Shown piece after piece: positions 28,645-38,068 of a stretch of 64,000 nucleotides of DNA (position 1 is its first letter; each line of letters begins with the position of its first letter). Location: NCBI RefSeq assembly GCF_009931115.1, contig NZ_CP047491.1, forward strand, positions 1,935,501 through 1,999,500, read 5' to 3'. The DNA is from Microbulbifer hydrolyticus (GTDB lineage: Bacteria; Pseudomonadota; Gammaproteobacteria; Pseudomonadales; Cellvibrionaceae). Made by a program: the position numbers and the translations under genes. The notes under the pieces are model-generated. The model saw nothing but the letters and a program-made list of their open reading frames with translations, did not search any database and was not told the DNA's origin.

Positions 28645-30087
28645 TCACGGGCAGCTTCCTTTTTCGAAATAGCCGGGAGAAGTTTCGGCAAGTGTCGTCA
28701 CGGTGAAAATATTCCACAGTCCCAGAGCGTCACCGGAACCCTTGGCATAAGTCAGGCCGAACAGTACATAGGCGCGACCGCTGACACTGTGGGCATAGTT
28801 GTCGTCGGTGTATTCAGTGCAGTTGGCGGGCGGCGGTGCGGATTCGACCGTGACGGTGCGGCTTTCAGACGCGCTACTGGCGTCGGAGAAAGTCACCGAG
28901 TAGTCGATGGTGTAATTACCGGCAACGCAGCTATCGAAGCCCGCACCACTGACGATAACCTGGTTGGAAATGTCCCCGTTGACTGCATCGGTAGCGGTGT
29001 AACCTGGCTCCTGGTATGGATCACATTCGTTCAGAGTGATCGCCGTGGGCGGTTCGAGTACCAGCGCGTTTTCTCCGATGGGGGGAGGGGGGTTGCCGCC
29101 ATCGACCCGTCGGTTGTTGGCGAAGAACCACTGGCTGATCCAGGCCGGGTAGTCCACGTAATCCCCATCGATGTAGTAACCATCATTACCACCCGATGGC
29201 CAGGCATGTCCCATGCCATTGGCCATGATCTTGGAAACCCGTTCGCCGATACTGTCGCACCAGATGGTGGCATCGGAGTCGCCGGCGCTCCCGGGAATGG
29301 TCTCGGTACGACACTGGTTGATGTTGTCGTAGTCGTCATAGACGGCCACCGCAATATCCGCATTGCGGTGTGCATGAGCTGGAGCCACAGAGTCGTCATT
29401 GGTCCCGTGCACGGTATTCCACAGTTGCGTTTTCAGGTAGTCGGCACCCAGTCCGCCAGGGACCTGCGTCGCAAAGTTTTCACAGTTGGTCTCGCCCTGG
29501 CTTACCGAGATGGATGGGCTGTTCAGATCCAGGGTACTGCCGGTCGAGCCGGGAGCCGGGCCGGCGTTAACGCCGACACCGGCGAACACGTCGGGTGCGA
29601 TACACCACATCTGGTTTGTGATGCCCGCACCCGAGGAGAGGCCGGTGAGATAGACCTGGGCGGGATCGATATTCAGCGAGCTGTCGGCAAGCAGCGCATT
29701 GACCAGGTTGATCAGGTACTTCTGATCACTGGAGCTGCGGCTGGCATTGTTCCCGGTATGGAAATTCCAGCAGCCGGTAAAGCCGTAGGTGCCTTCTCCA
29801 GAGGCCTGGGGAACCGCCACCACCATGCCGTACTGATCGGCTGCGGCTTCCCAGTTACCGTCGTTTTTAATGTCGTCGTTTTTTTGCACGCAGCCGTGGA
29901 GGCTGACCATCAGTGCACGTTTTCCGTTCAATGCGGGGGCAGTGGTTGGTGTGTAAATGAAGGTCTTGAGTTTGCCGCCGACCGTCTGCTCGGACGACCA
30001 GGAGCCACTGTAGGCGGCGGCTCCTGAAGCAGTTGCCAACAGGCAGCCAGCGGCGATCACTGGTGCCAGGAGTTTTCTAATATTCAT
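28645..30087 (-). CDS. Secreted multidomain short-chain PHA depolymerase
   Basis: A 480-residue exported depolymerase. Signal peptide MNIRKLLAPVIAAGCLLATASGAAA (start at 30087, with AGAGGATA upstream; the in-frame start at 30111 is less likely). The catalytic domain (~25-320) has SLHGCVQ, lipase box GLSSGAG, acidic HGTNDDSVAPAHAHRN and GMGHAWPSGG. A Pro-rich linker (GGNPPPPIGE) leads to a DUF5011-like Ig domain (~345-415, ITLNECDPYQEPGYTATD...). A small C-terminal Cys-containing domain (~420-480, NCTEYTDDNYAHSVSGRAY...) may be a polymer-binding module. Cys pairs suggest disulfides. The substrate is likely PHB or PHBV in the medium; the binding role of the last domain is inferred. Confidence 0.9.
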   Translation of the reverse strand: MNIRKLLAPVIAAGCLLATASGAAAYSGSWSSEQTVGGKLKTFIYTPTTAPALNGKRALMVSLHGCVQKNDDIKNDGNWEAAADQYGMVVAVPQASGEGTYGFTGCWNFHTGNNASRSSSDQKYLINLVNALLADSSLNIDPAQVYLTGLSSGAGITNQMWCIAPDVFAGVGVNAGPAPGSTGSTLDLNSPSISVSQGETNCENFATQVPGGLGADYLKTQLWNTVHGTNDDSVAPAHAHRNADIAVAVYDDYDNINQCRTETIPGSAGDSDATIWCDSIGERVSKIMANGMGHAWPSGGNDGYYIDGDYVDYPAWISQWFFANNRRVDGGNPPPPIGENALVLEPPTAITLNECDPYQEPGYTATDAVNGDISNQVIVSGAGFDSCVAGNYTIDYSVTFSDASSASESRTVTVESAPPPANCTEYTDDNYAHSVSGRAYVLFGLTYAKGSGDALGLWNIFTVTTLAETSPGYFEKGSCP

Positions 30088-30232
30088 CGCTATATCCTCT
30101 ATCAGAGTCATTATTGTTATGTATACAGCTTGATTTTTTACATAACGGCCATTTACATCGCCGCTAACAGTCGATTACCGCTTGTCGTGATAGTGCTCCT
30201 TTCAACGATCAATCAATGCGGGAGTAAATTCT

Positions 30233-31846
30233 TTAAACGCAAACTGCGGCTTCTTCTTTGTCCCAGGTGTCAGCAGTGACACCCTGTTTACGCAGTTCCA
30301 CCTTGCGAATTTTGTTGGTGGAGGTTCGCGGTATCTGCTCCGGCTGTACGCAGCGCAGGTAGCGGGGTACGGCAAAACGCGGCATGTTCTTTTCACAGTG
30401 GGCTATAACCGCTAGCGGGTCAGGCTCACCATCAGCCACCAGTACCGCCATCACCTCATCCTCGCCACCGGTAATATCCGCGGGCACCGCGATTACTGCG
30501 CACTCGGTGATGCCGGGGAAAGTGAGCAGAACGGTTTCCACCTCATAGGAAGAAATGTTCTCACCGCGGCGGCGGATACAATCCTTAAGGCGGTCCACAA
30601 AATAGAAGTAGCCGTCTTCATCCATACGTCCGGCATCGCCGGTGTGGAACCAGAAATTGCTCCAGGCTTCGATGGTTTTTTCCGGCATACGGTAGTAGCC
30701 AGACATAAAGCCGCCGGAAATCTTTGGTCGTACCTGTATCTCGCCAACAACACCGGGTGGATTTTCCAGATCGGTTTTCGAGTCAGCCACACGCACCTCG
30801 AAATACTGATCGTAGGCTTTGCCGCAACTGCCGGGGCGGGGCTCGGTCAGTGGTGTGAACAGGGGGATATTTACTTCCGACATTCCGTAGAGCTCCACCA
30901 TCTTCACACCGAAGCGCTGCTCAAAGCGCTCAATAAATACCGGTGCCGCCGGTGCAGCCGCGATAACGCGTAATTGGTGATCGCGATCGTTGACCGACGG
31001 TTTGCGCCGGTCGAGGAACTCGGTCATCACACCAAGCAGGTTGGTGTGCGTTACCTTGTAGTCGCGGATATCCTGTAACCAGCTGGAAGCGCTGAATTTT
31101 TGTCGTACAACCGCAGTGGCGCCATTGATCAGGCACGCGTAGAGCTGCATAAACAGACCGTTGCAGTGGAACAGCGGCATATTGATGTAGTAACTGTCTT
31201 GCGGGTGGAAATCGAGGTTGTCGATCGTGCCCAGCCCATAGAGGTAACAGTGGGCATGGGGCATCATCACCGCCTTGGATGGGCCGGTAGTGCCGGATGT
31301 GAACATCAGACAGGCCAGATCCTGGAAGCCGGCTTCCGATACGGGGGATTGCGCAATATCGCCACGCAGCACATCGAATGGGTGTACCGGGAGAGGGAAA
31401 TGTTCGCTGTCGGGCGGAAGTTGTCCGGTGACAAAGATTTTCTCCAGCAATGGCAGTTGATCAATGATCGGGCCAAGCTTGGCAAATTGTTCTGCGCTAC
31501 ACACCAGCACCTTGCTCTCACTCAGGTTGAGGGTATGCACAAGAAAGCTACCGAGTAGCTCGGTATTGATTCCCACCAGTACCGCATCCGCCTGATGGCA
31601 GCCCCACCAGGTCTCGCAGAATTCCGGACCATTGGGGAGCAGCGTGGCAAGTTTATCGCCAGCATTGATACCTTGCTTTCTAAGGCCGGCGGCAATTTGT
31701 CTCGCACTGTTATAGGCGTCACGGTAGGTATAACTCCGATCATCGACAAAAATGACGGCCTTCTTGTCAGGGTTTTCGCGTGCCTGGCGTGCCAGTACTT
31801 TGGCGGTTGACCACTGATGGATGTCTCTAATTTGATCAACTGTCAT
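30233..31846 (-). CDS. ATP-dependent acyl-CoA ligase (AMP-binding)
   Basis: A 537-residue class I adenylate-forming enzyme of the acyl-CoA synthetase type, resembling CaiC-like ligases. Core motifs: the P-loop-like LMFTSGTTGPSKAVMM, the A5 motif ELYGMSE, the A7 motif FWFHTGDAGR, the hinge region FVDRLKDCIRRRGENIS and the C-terminal catalytic Lys in PRTSTNKIRKVEL. No signal or membrane segment, so it is cytoplasmic. It follows the thiolase gene by 21 bases in the same direction, suggesting the order hydrolase-thiolase-ligase in one operon. It would activate an imported carboxylic acid (hydroxyalkanoate or a related short acid) to its CoA ester; the precise acid is unknown. Confidence 0.88.
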   Translation of the reverse strand: MTVDQIRDIHQWSTAKVLARQARENPDKKAVIFVDDRSYTYRDAYNSARQIAAGLRKQGINAGDKLATLLPNGPEFCETWWGCHQADAVLVGINTELLGSFLVHTLNLSESKVLVCSAEQFAKLGPIIDQLPLLEKIFVTGQLPPDSEHFPLPVHPFDVLRGDIAQSPVSEAGFQDLACLMFTSGTTGPSKAVMMPHAHCYLYGLGTIDNLDFHPQDSYYINMPLFHCNGLFMQLYACLINGATAVVRQKFSASSWLQDIRDYKVTHTNLLGVMTEFLDRRKPSVNDRDHQLRVIAAAPAAPVFIERFEQRFGVKMVELYGMSEVNIPLFTPLTEPRPGSCGKAYDQYFEVRVADSKTDLENPPGVVGEIQVRPKISGGFMSGYYRMPEKTIEAWSNFWFHTGDAGRMDEDGYFYFVDRLKDCIRRRGENISSYEVETVLLTFPGITECAVIAVPADITGGEDEVMAVLVADGEPDPLAVIAHCEKNMPRFAVPRYLRCVQPEQIPRTSTNKIRKVELRKQGVTADTWDKEEAAVCV

Positions 31847-31867
31847 ATCTGATACCTACTTATTGTT

Positions 31868-33121
31868 TTAAACAGCGCGCAAAATGCTGGTGCAGTTCAC
31901 GACGCCACTGCCACCGATGTTCAGTACCGCAGCGGTCTGTGGATTCCCCGGGTGAGCCGCACCAACGGCGCGACCCAGAAGTTGCCGGTAAGCAAAATAG
32001 TGCATCGAGACGCCGGTGGCGCCGACCGGATGGCCCTTGGACTTGAGCCCACCGGATAAATTGATCTGGCAGCGCGCATCGTCACCGAAGCCTCCAGCCA
32101 GATATTCCTCACCGGCGCGACCGGCGTCGCTGAGCCCCAGGGCCTCGAGACAAAGCAGCTGGTTACTGGTAAAGCAGTCGTGTACCTCCGCGAGATCCAG
32201 ATCGGCGGCTGAGATTCCGGCTTCTCGGTAGGCCTTGCTCACCGCATCGCGCGCGCCATCCAGCGCATAGTTTTTCTCGCGGCGTGACAGCGCTAATTGG
32301 TCGGTGCTAATCGCGCGCCCTGCAAGTTCGACTCTGGATCCGGCACCGTTGAGGCCACTATCTCCGCGCACCAGCACCAGTGCCGCGGCGCCATCGCTGA
32401 TCGGCGAGCAATCGTGCAGGTGGAGCGGAGCGGCGATTTCCGGATTGGACTCTGCTGGCAGATCGAGAATGGCGGCGGCACTCGTTAGCTGAAGTTTGTC
32501 TGGCAGGCTACCGGGGCCAAAGTGTGCCAGGGGATTGTGAATGCCGCGGCGATAGTTGGCCGCAGCAACGGCAGCGAGCATCTGCCGGTAGCGTTCGCTG
32601 GCGATACCGTGATGGTTGCGGTAATTTTCCCCGAGCTGCGCAAACAGGCCGGGAAAGGTCAATCCGTGGCCGCCTTCCTCGGGCCAGTATGAACAGCGAC
32701 CGAGTATTTCTGTGACTGCTGCGGTACCCAGCAGATTCATTTTTTCGATGCCGATGACAAGTGCGGCATTGACGCGGCCGGATTGCAGGGCGTCGGCGGC
32801 GGCATGCAGTGCGGCTGTGGATGAGGCGCAGGCAGCAGTGCACTGTTGTACAGCGGTAAAGCGCAGGTCTGGTTCTGCTTCCAGCGTGAGCGGCGCGAGA
32901 AGTTCCTGATTGGCGAAGGCGCCGGGAGAACAGCTGCCGACCCAGATGCCATCAATTTCTGCCGCACCGACTTTGGCATCGGCCAACGCAGAACCGGTGA
33001 CGTGGAGCAGCATTTGTTCGATTGAATAGCGGTCTTCCCGTTCTCCGCTGCCCGGGGCTTTGGCAATGTGCGCGGCGAATTTGGTATGTGCACCGCCCGC
33101 GATATATATCGGCTGGCTCAT
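31868..33121 (-). CDS. Thiolase-family protein (SCP-x-like acetyl-CoA acyltransferase)
   Basis: A 417-residue thiolase-fold enzyme. The nucleophile Cys is in QQCTAACASSTAALHAAADAL, the His-containing motif appears as EVHDCFTSNQLLCLEALGL, and the C-terminal motif as SKGHPVGATGVSMHYF. These are closer to SCP-x/acetyl-CoA acetyltransferase-like thiolases than to PhaA or FadA. The start is set at 33121 (MSQPIYIAGGAHTKF) because the open frame upstream runs into the hydrolase gene; this ATG overlaps the hydrolase stop (ATGA), a sign of translational coupling. It probably cleaves or condenses 3-ketoacyl-CoA in the same pathway as the ligase. Substrate unknown. Confidence 0.85.
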   Translation of the reverse strand: MSQPIYIAGGAHTKFAAHIAKAPGSGEREDRYSIEQMLLHVTGSALADAKVGAAEIDGIWVGSCSPGAFANQELLAPLTLEAEPDLRFTAVQQCTAACASSTAALHAAADALQSGRVNAALVIGIEKMNLLGTAAVTEILGRCSYWPEEGGHGLTFPGLFAQLGENYRNHHGIASERYRQMLAAVAAANYRRGIHNPLAHFGPGSLPDKLQLTSAAAILDLPAESNPEIAAPLHLHDCSPISDGAAALVLVRGDSGLNGAGSRVELAGRAISTDQLALSRREKNYALDGARDAVSKAYREAGISAADLDLAEVHDCFTSNQLLCLEALGLSDAGRAGEEYLAGGFGDDARCQINLSGGLKSKGHPVGATGVSMHYFAYRQLLGRAVGAAHPGNPQTAAVLNIGGSGVVNCTSILRAV

Positions 33122-33999
33122 ACCGGCACCTCGACAAGTTTTTCGACAAAGCGGTCGATGGCCGCCAGCGCTTCCGGTTCGTTCAGAGCCGGCGCATGGC
33201 CGCGGCCTGGAATCTCCATCGCTTGCATGCCCGGCATACGCTTTTGCATTTCCGCAAAACAGGCCCGCGAGAGAATATCGGATAGCGTGCCGCGCAGGGC
33301 GAGTGTGGGAATGCCCGCGAGGCCTTCGAACAGCGGCCAAAGATTGGGCGGGACGGCACTGCCGGTATCCGCGGCAATGGGTTTGGATATCGCCGGGTCG
33401 TAGGCGAGTTCGGGCACACCCTGTGTATTTTCAAAGTACAGCTGGTGCGCCATGCGCATCCAGTCGGCGTCTGTGTAGTCGGGAAACGCAACGGCATTCA
33501 ATGTGCGCACAGTCTCTGCGGCGTCTGTCCAGTTGGCCACCGGGTCCGTTTTACCCACATAGCCCTGAATGCGCTGGAGTCCGCGTGGGTCCACTTCCGG
33601 GCCGATATCATTCAATACAATGCCGGCAATGCGATCCCGTGCAGTGGCGGCCATGATCATCGCCATCAGGCCTCCCATGGAGGTGCCGACAATGATGACT
33701 TTGTGGATATTTAACTGATTCAGCAGGCCCAGCGTATCGGCAACATACGTATTTGGTTGATAACGATCGGCAACGGGATCCCACTGTGATTTACCGCGAC
33801 CGCGTTGGTCGGGCACCAGCACGCGGAAGTCTCTCGCCATATGTTCTGCCAGTTCCTCGAAATCCGCCGAGTTCCTGGTGAGGCCATGCAGGCAGAGCAT
33901 AACCGGTTTGCTCCCGGTGTGTGCCTGTCTACTGTAGTCGCGGGCGTAGAGTGCCAGTCCATCGCTACTCTGGTAGCGCAGGTCAGAATACGTTTGCAT
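33118..33999 (-). CDS. Alpha/beta hydrolase
   Basis: A 293-residue alpha/beta-hydrolase-fold protein. Oxyanion region LCLHGLTRNS, nucleophile elbow GTSMGG, and a C-terminal His in IPGRGHAPALNEPE complete a Ser-Asp-His triad. No signal peptide is present, so it acts in the cytoplasm. It is the first gene of a three-gene unit with the thiolase and acyl-CoA ligase, overlapping the thiolase start. In this setting it may hydrolyse imported oligomers or esters, for example hydroxyalkanoate dimers, but the family is too broad to fix a substrate. Confidence 0.85.
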   Translation of the reverse strand: MQTYSDLRYQSSDGLALYARDYSRQAHTGSKPVMLCLHGLTRNSADFEELAEHMARDFRVLVPDQRGRGKSQWDPVADRYQPNTYVADTLGLLNQLNIHKVIIVGTSMGGLMAMIMAATARDRIAGIVLNDIGPEVDPRGLQRIQGYVGKTDPVANWTDAAETVRTLNAVAFPDYTDADWMRMAHQLYFENTQGVPELAYDPAISKPIAADTGSAVPPNLWPLFEGLAGIPTLALRGTLSDILSRACFAEMQKRMPGMQAMEIPGRGHAPALNEPEALAAIDRFVEKLVEVPV

Positions 34000-34045
34000 G
34001 TGATTTTCCTATCCTAAAAACGGGCGGGTGACGCTTTGCCTGTTT

Positions 34046-34077
34046 AATTGACCCGGCAACAGAGTGCCGGGTCAATT
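34046..34077 (-). terminator. Hairpin downstream of the TonB-dependent receptor
   Basis: A perfect 13-bp stem (AATTGACCCGGCA/TGCCGGGTCAATT) with a 6-base loop, 24 bases beyond the receptor stop. It lacks a proper T-run, so termination strength is uncertain. Confidence 0.6.
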
Positions 34078-34100
34078 GCCCGCCCAAGACAACCGGACGA

Positions 34101-36374
34101 TCAGAACTGATAGGAGAGAGAGGCCGTGACCGTGCGCGGAGCGCCGTAGTAGCCAATCAGAGAGTTGGCCAGGTTCGGCTGCGCCGGTGTTGTGCCGTCA
34201 TCGATACCGGTGAAGGGATAGCCGGAGGTTCGGTATTCCTCGTCAGTGAGGTTTTTGCCGTGTAACCCCAGGGTCCAGTTTTGCGCCGGGCTCACCCAGA
34301 CTGCATTGATGTCGAACAGTGTATAGCCTTCCTGGTCCAGAAGCGTTTCGATTTCATACATATGCACTTCGCCGCGGTAGGAAGCGTTAGCATTCAGCAT
34401 CAGCTCGCCGCCGAAGGCACTGGTGTCGTAGGTGAGTCCGAAGTTGACCGTGCTTTCCGGGGTATAGGAAACCACCATAAGATCCGCCGCGTTTTCGACC
34501 TGTTCCGTAGCGCGGTTGAGAAGCATGACTTCGTCGAATTCAGCGTTGATGATACCCACGGTGAGATTGGCAGAAAGGTTGTCGGTCAACAGCGCTATCG
34601 CCTCCAGTTCACCGCCGAGTCCACTGGCGGAGCCCGCGTTGATGACCTGGCCGGCGAAGCTGTCAGAGTTTCCGTCGCCGTCTATATCAATGCCTACCGA
34701 AGTTTTTACATGCATATCGGTGTAGTCATTGTTGAACAGGGTTGCGTTCAGGCGCAGGCGACCGTCTGCCAGCTCGCTCTTCACCCCGAGTTCAACCGTT
34801 TCGACCACTTCCGAGTCGAATGGCTCTGCAGACTGGGGCAGGGCAGTGATGTTGGCACGGGGGTCGAAGCCGCCGCTTTTGAATCCCTTGGAGAAGGAGG
34901 CAAACAGCATCACATCTTCGCTGGCAAAATACTCAACACTTGCACGCGGGGAGAAGTCGGAGAAGGTTACGGAGTCTTTGAAATCCGTTGCGGTGATCTG
35001 GTTGTTAAAGTCACCGGCACCAGCCAGTACATTGTAGGAAGAGAAGAATCCGTTGGTGGTTTTCTCGTCCTTGCTATAGCGACCACCGAGCGTCATGGAC
35101 CAGGCGTCGTTGAACTGATAGGTACCGTTGGCAAACAGGGCCTTGCTGACCGTATTGACATCACCAATGGTACGGGTGCCGATCAGCGGGTTGGTGCCGT
35201 CATTGTAGAGCGACTTGTATACGTCCAGGTCGAACGCGCCGAACGCATCGCCATCGAAATAATACAGGCCTGCGACGCCACTCAATTTTTCGCCAGTAAA
35301 GATCAGCTGGAATTCCTGGCTGAATTGTTCATCACTGGTGACAAAAAACGGGGCTTCCACCAGGCCGAGTTGCTCACTGTCAAAATCGATAGCGGTCTGC
35401 TGGTCGCCTTCACGACTTGCGGTGATCGATTTGAACTGGATGGATTCATTCACGTCGTAGGATACAGTCAGGGCCAGGCCTTCACTGTTTACCTGCTGAT
35501 TAGTGGGGTCCATGCCGGAGCGTGTGTCGTGGACATTATTCAGCGGGGCGGCACCGTCGACGAATCCGGGGGTCATGCGATAGCCACCGCGGAGGTTGGA
35601 GTCGTCTGAGGTGTTGTCGTAGTTCAGTACCAGATTGAGGGCGTCGGTCGGTTGTGCCTCCATAGACAGGCGATACGCGAACACATCCTTGTTGCCGTTT
35701 TCTTCCCCCTCGAATTGCGGGCCTACGTATTCACCGTAACCATCGCGGCTGAGGGATGCGAATGCCGCGCCGACCCACAGCTTGTCTTCGACCAGCGGTA
35801 TGGAGCCCGAAGCCTTGATGTCGCGCTGGTTATGGCTGCCGACCGCAAGATTTATTTTGCTGCTGGCGTCACCGGCGATGCTGCGGGTGACATACTTGAT
35901 GGCACCACCGATCGTGTTCTTGCCGTACAGGGTACCCTGCGGGCCGCGCAGGACTTCAATCCGCTCCACATCGAAAACATCGAGCAGTGCTGCCTGCGGG
36001 CGAGCAAAGTAAACATCGTCGATATACACACCGACGCCCGGCTCAAAGCCCCACAGGGGATCCTGCTGGCCGATACCGCGGATGTACGCGGTCAGGGTAG
36101 AGTTGGTCGCGCGGCTCGCTTCCAGGGTCACGTTGGGGCTCTGGCGAGCTACCTGATCCAGCGCCTGAATACCCATGTTGTCCAGTTCGTCACCCGTCAG
36201 AGCAGTTACGGCAACCGGTACGTCCTGAAGACTCTGCTCACGCTTTTGCGCGGTAACGGTAACTTCTTCCAGCGCTCTGGTTGTTTCGATGTCTGCGGCG
36301 GTGGCACTGATGCCGCAGCTGAAGGTGATGGCCGCGGCCAGCGGATGCAGGAAGTAACGTTTGGTTTGGCTCAC
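34101..36374 (-). CDS. TonB-dependent outer-membrane receptor
   Basis: A 757-residue outer-membrane active transporter. Signal peptide (LHPLAAAITFSCGISATAA), a TonB-box-like segment (LEEVTVTAQKREQSLQDVP), the plug domain (VAVTALTGDELDNMGIQAL ... RIEVLRGPQGTLYGKNTIGGAI) and a 22-strand barrel ending in the aromatic VTASLSYQF. The type belongs to the large sphingomonad/marine receptor group often used for hydrophobic or oligomeric carbon sources rather than siderophores. Its promoter region has three TTCAAC-N4-GTTGAA-like palindromes, the same motif found beside the TetR gene. It probably imports breakdown products handled by the neighbouring ligase, thiolase and hydrolase; the ligand itself is not known. 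Confidence 0.92.
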   Translation of the reverse strand: MSQTKRYFLHPLAAAITFSCGISATAADIETTRALEEVTVTAQKREQSLQDVPVAVTALTGDELDNMGIQALDQVARQSPNVTLEASRATNSTLTAYIRGIGQQDPLWGFEPGVGVYIDDVYFARPQAALLDVFDVERIEVLRGPQGTLYGKNTIGGAIKYVTRSIAGDASSKINLAVGSHNQRDIKASGSIPLVEDKLWVGAAFASLSRDGYGEYVGPQFEGEENGNKDVFAYRLSMEAQPTDALNLVLNYDNTSDDSNLRGGYRMTPGFVDGAAPLNNVHDTRSGMDPTNQQVNSEGLALTVSYDVNESIQFKSITASREGDQQTAIDFDSEQLGLVEAPFFVTSDEQFSQEFQLIFTGEKLSGVAGLYYFDGDAFGAFDLDVYKSLYNDGTNPLIGTRTIGDVNTVSKALFANGTYQFNDAWSMTLGGRYSKDEKTTNGFFSSYNVLAGAGDFNNQITATDFKDSVTFSDFSPRASVEYFASEDVMLFASFSKGFKSGGFDPRANITALPQSAEPFDSEVVETVELGVKSELADGRLRLNATLFNNDYTDMHVKTSVGIDIDGDGNSDSFAGQVINAGSASGLGGELEAIALLTDNLSANLTVGIINAEFDEVMLLNRATEQVENAADLMVVSYTPESTVNFGLTYDTSAFGGELMLNANASYRGEVHMYEIETLLDQEGYTLFDINAVWVSPAQNWTLGLHGKNLTDEEYRTSGYPFTGIDDGTTPAQPNLANSLIGYYGAPRTVTASLSYQF

Positions 36375-36455
36375 TGATTTTCCCTCAAATTATCGCTTTT
36401 ATATTTATCAATCTTATTGGGGGCGGTCAGTACAGCGTACCGCCACTACGTAAAA

Positions 36456-36471
36456 ATCAACACCTGTTGAA
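36456..36471. promoter_or_regulatory. Putative TetR operator R1 (receptor promoter)
   Basis: ATCAACACCTGTTGAA, one mismatch from TTCAAC-N4-GTTGAA. It is 81 bases upstream of the receptor start and has the same sequence type as the site beside the TetR gene. Confidence 0.65.
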
Positions 36472-36488
36472 TTTGCATTAAGGAAAAC

Positions 36489-36504
36489 TCAACAACCGTT
36501 GAGC
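36489..36504. promoter_or_regulatory. Putative TetR operator R2 (receptor promoter)
   Basis: CTCAACAACCGTTGAG, perfect 6-bp arms. Its start is 33 bases from that of R1, about three helical turns. Confidence 0.65.
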
Positions 36505-36506
36505 TG

Positions 36507-38003
36507 TCAAGTGGAAAATTCATCACCTGTTGAAATTGGCGTTTTTTGCTTTTTCGAGAGTACGGCCAGGCCAGCCAACTTGCGAACGAGAAGAACCGAG
36601 AGGAAGTACCCCAGAGAGCACAGTATTGCGTAGGCCGCCGCAACGGCCGGGTTGGTGATACCGCCGAGCGTAATCAGCAGCACATGCACCAGCAAACCGA
36701 TAACCGCTGCACTGCCAACAGCCCAGGCTGGGGGCGCCCTGTGTAAAGTGATACCGAACAGCAGTGGAACCAGGGATGCGGCGCCGAGGCCGTAAACACC
36801 TTTTTGCGCAAAGATACCGACCAGCGGTGGCGGGTCGTAGGCAATAACCACCGCGATCACCCCGATGCTAATCAGTACAACGCGAGAAAGTAGCAATCCA
36901 CGCCCCTCAGCGAATGGCCGGTTGCCTGCGAGGGGTTGGTAAATATCCCGCACAACCATTGCCGAAAGGGCAACCAGAATTCCGTCCAGCGTGGACATGC
37001 CGGCTGCTAACAGTGTGATACCGATAAATGCGAGGAGATAGCTGCCTGCAGTACTGCTACCAAACTCTGCAGCAATATAACTTGCCACGACGGCATCCTG
37101 TTGCGGTACCTCGAGGCCGCTGAGGCGCGCATAAAAGCCCACGGTCAGCATCAGCATGAAGCAGATGATCGCTACGGCGGTGGTACCAATAAAACGGTTT
37201 ACGTCACCATCCCCCTTGAGGTAGAGCATTTTGGTGAGGATGTGCGGCTGCAGCATCAGCGCAAAGGTAATCAGGAACCCGCTGCCGAAAACGGAGAAAA
37301 AGCTGAAATACAGGTCGCTGTCCGGATTGATCCAGCCCGCATAGCCCTCACCGACCTGCCGCAGCGACTGCATGGGGGAATCGCCGAAGTGATGCCAGCC
37401 CGCAATGAAGATTACCAGCGAAATCACCAGCATCATCACGCCCTGCAGCGTATTGGTGTAGGCGTGGGCGTAAGTGCCCCCCATCAGCACGTAGCTGAAA
37501 ACAAACGCGGCAATCAGAATCAGGGCCGCCCGCTGGCCAATCGGAAATAACTCAGCGACCAACAGACTGCAGCCCACCAGGATAAGCACCACGAACGCCA
37601 GGGACAGCAGGTTGATAAGCGCAAAAAAAATGCTGAGTGGTCGGCTTTGGTAGCGCTGATAAATCCAGTCTGGCACGGTGATCGCGCCAGCGGCATCGCC
37701 AAGGGCGCGGAAGCGGCGGGTGAGCAGGAATAATGCTGCAATAATGCCGCCGCCGCCGGCCAGCGCATAGTGGATAAACGCGGAAACGCCATGCACATAG
37801 ACGAACCCAGGGTTGATCACGAAGGTCGCGGTGGATGCTACGGAGGCGGCCATGGTGATCCCGATCAGGTAGGGGTTCATATCCCGGTTGCCGATGGCAA
37901 AACTACGGATGCTCTGGGTCTTGCGCATACCGATCCATGACAGCCACAGGGTTGCGAGCACATAGGCCCCCAGGCAGAGGTACTTGAATAGCTCCGGGTT
38001 CAT
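36507..38003 (-). CDS. Sodium:solute symporter family protein
   Basis: A 498-residue inner-membrane Na+-coupled transporter (SSS family) with about 13 hydrophobic segments. Typical features are the first-helix region LCLGAYVLATLWLSWIGMRK, the unwound-helix stretch GITMAASVASTATFVINPGF and the late sodium-site helix GITLLAAGMSTLDGILVALSAMVVRDIY. The start is set at 38003 (MNPELFKYL) because GAGGGTAATCTG precedes it; an in-frame start at 38036 would be closer to the operator. It is divergent from the TetR gene, with an operator palindrome between them. It probably moves a small carboxylate such as a hydroxyalkanoate across the inner membrane, energised by the Na+ gradient; the substrate is inferred from context. 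Confidence 0.9.
   Translation of the reverse strand: MNPELFKYLCLGAYVLATLWLSWIGMRKTQSIRSFAIGNRDMNPYLIGITMAASVASTATFVINPGFVYVHGVSAFIHYALAGGGGIIAALFLLTRRFRALGDAAGAITVPDWIYQRYQSRPLSIFFALINLLSLAFVVLILVGCSLLVAELFPIGQRAALILIAAFVFSYVLMGGTYAHAYTNTLQGVMMLVISLVIFIAGWHHFGDSPMQSLRQVGEGYAGWINPDSDLYFSFFSVFGSGFLITFALMLQPHILTKMLYLKGDGDVNRFIGTTAVAIICFMLMLTVGFYARLSGLEVPQQDAVVASYIAAEFGSSTAGSYLLAFIGITLLAAGMSTLDGILVALSAMVVRDIYQPLAGNRPFAEGRGLLLSRVVLISIGVIAVVIAYDPPPLVGIFAQKGVYGLGAASLVPLLFGITLHRAPPAWAVGSAAVIGLLVHVLLITLGGITNPAVAAAYAILCSLGYFLSVLLVRKLAGLAVLSKKQKTPISTGDEFST
36519..36534. promoter_or_regulatory. Putative TetR operator R3 (inside the symporter 3' end)
   Basis: TTCATCACCTGTTGAA, one mismatch from TTCAAC-N4-GTTGAA. 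Its start is 30 bases from that of R2 and it lies inside the last codons of the symporter gene. Confidence 0.55.
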
Positions 38004-38068
38004 CAGATTACCCTCGTTATTATTGTGGGTGAGCACGGCGGTTGCGGTGCAGGGATGGGCTGATTAAA

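Noticed and set aside
28594..30027. 477-codon open frame opposite the multidomain PHA depolymerase
   Set aside because: Shadow of the minus-strand gene, whose signal peptide, lipase box and domains are clear.
33122..33340. 73-codon N-terminal extension of the thiolase
   Set aside because: Overlaps the hydrolase gene completely; the ATG at 33121 overlaps the hydrolase stop as in coupled genes and gives the proper family start.
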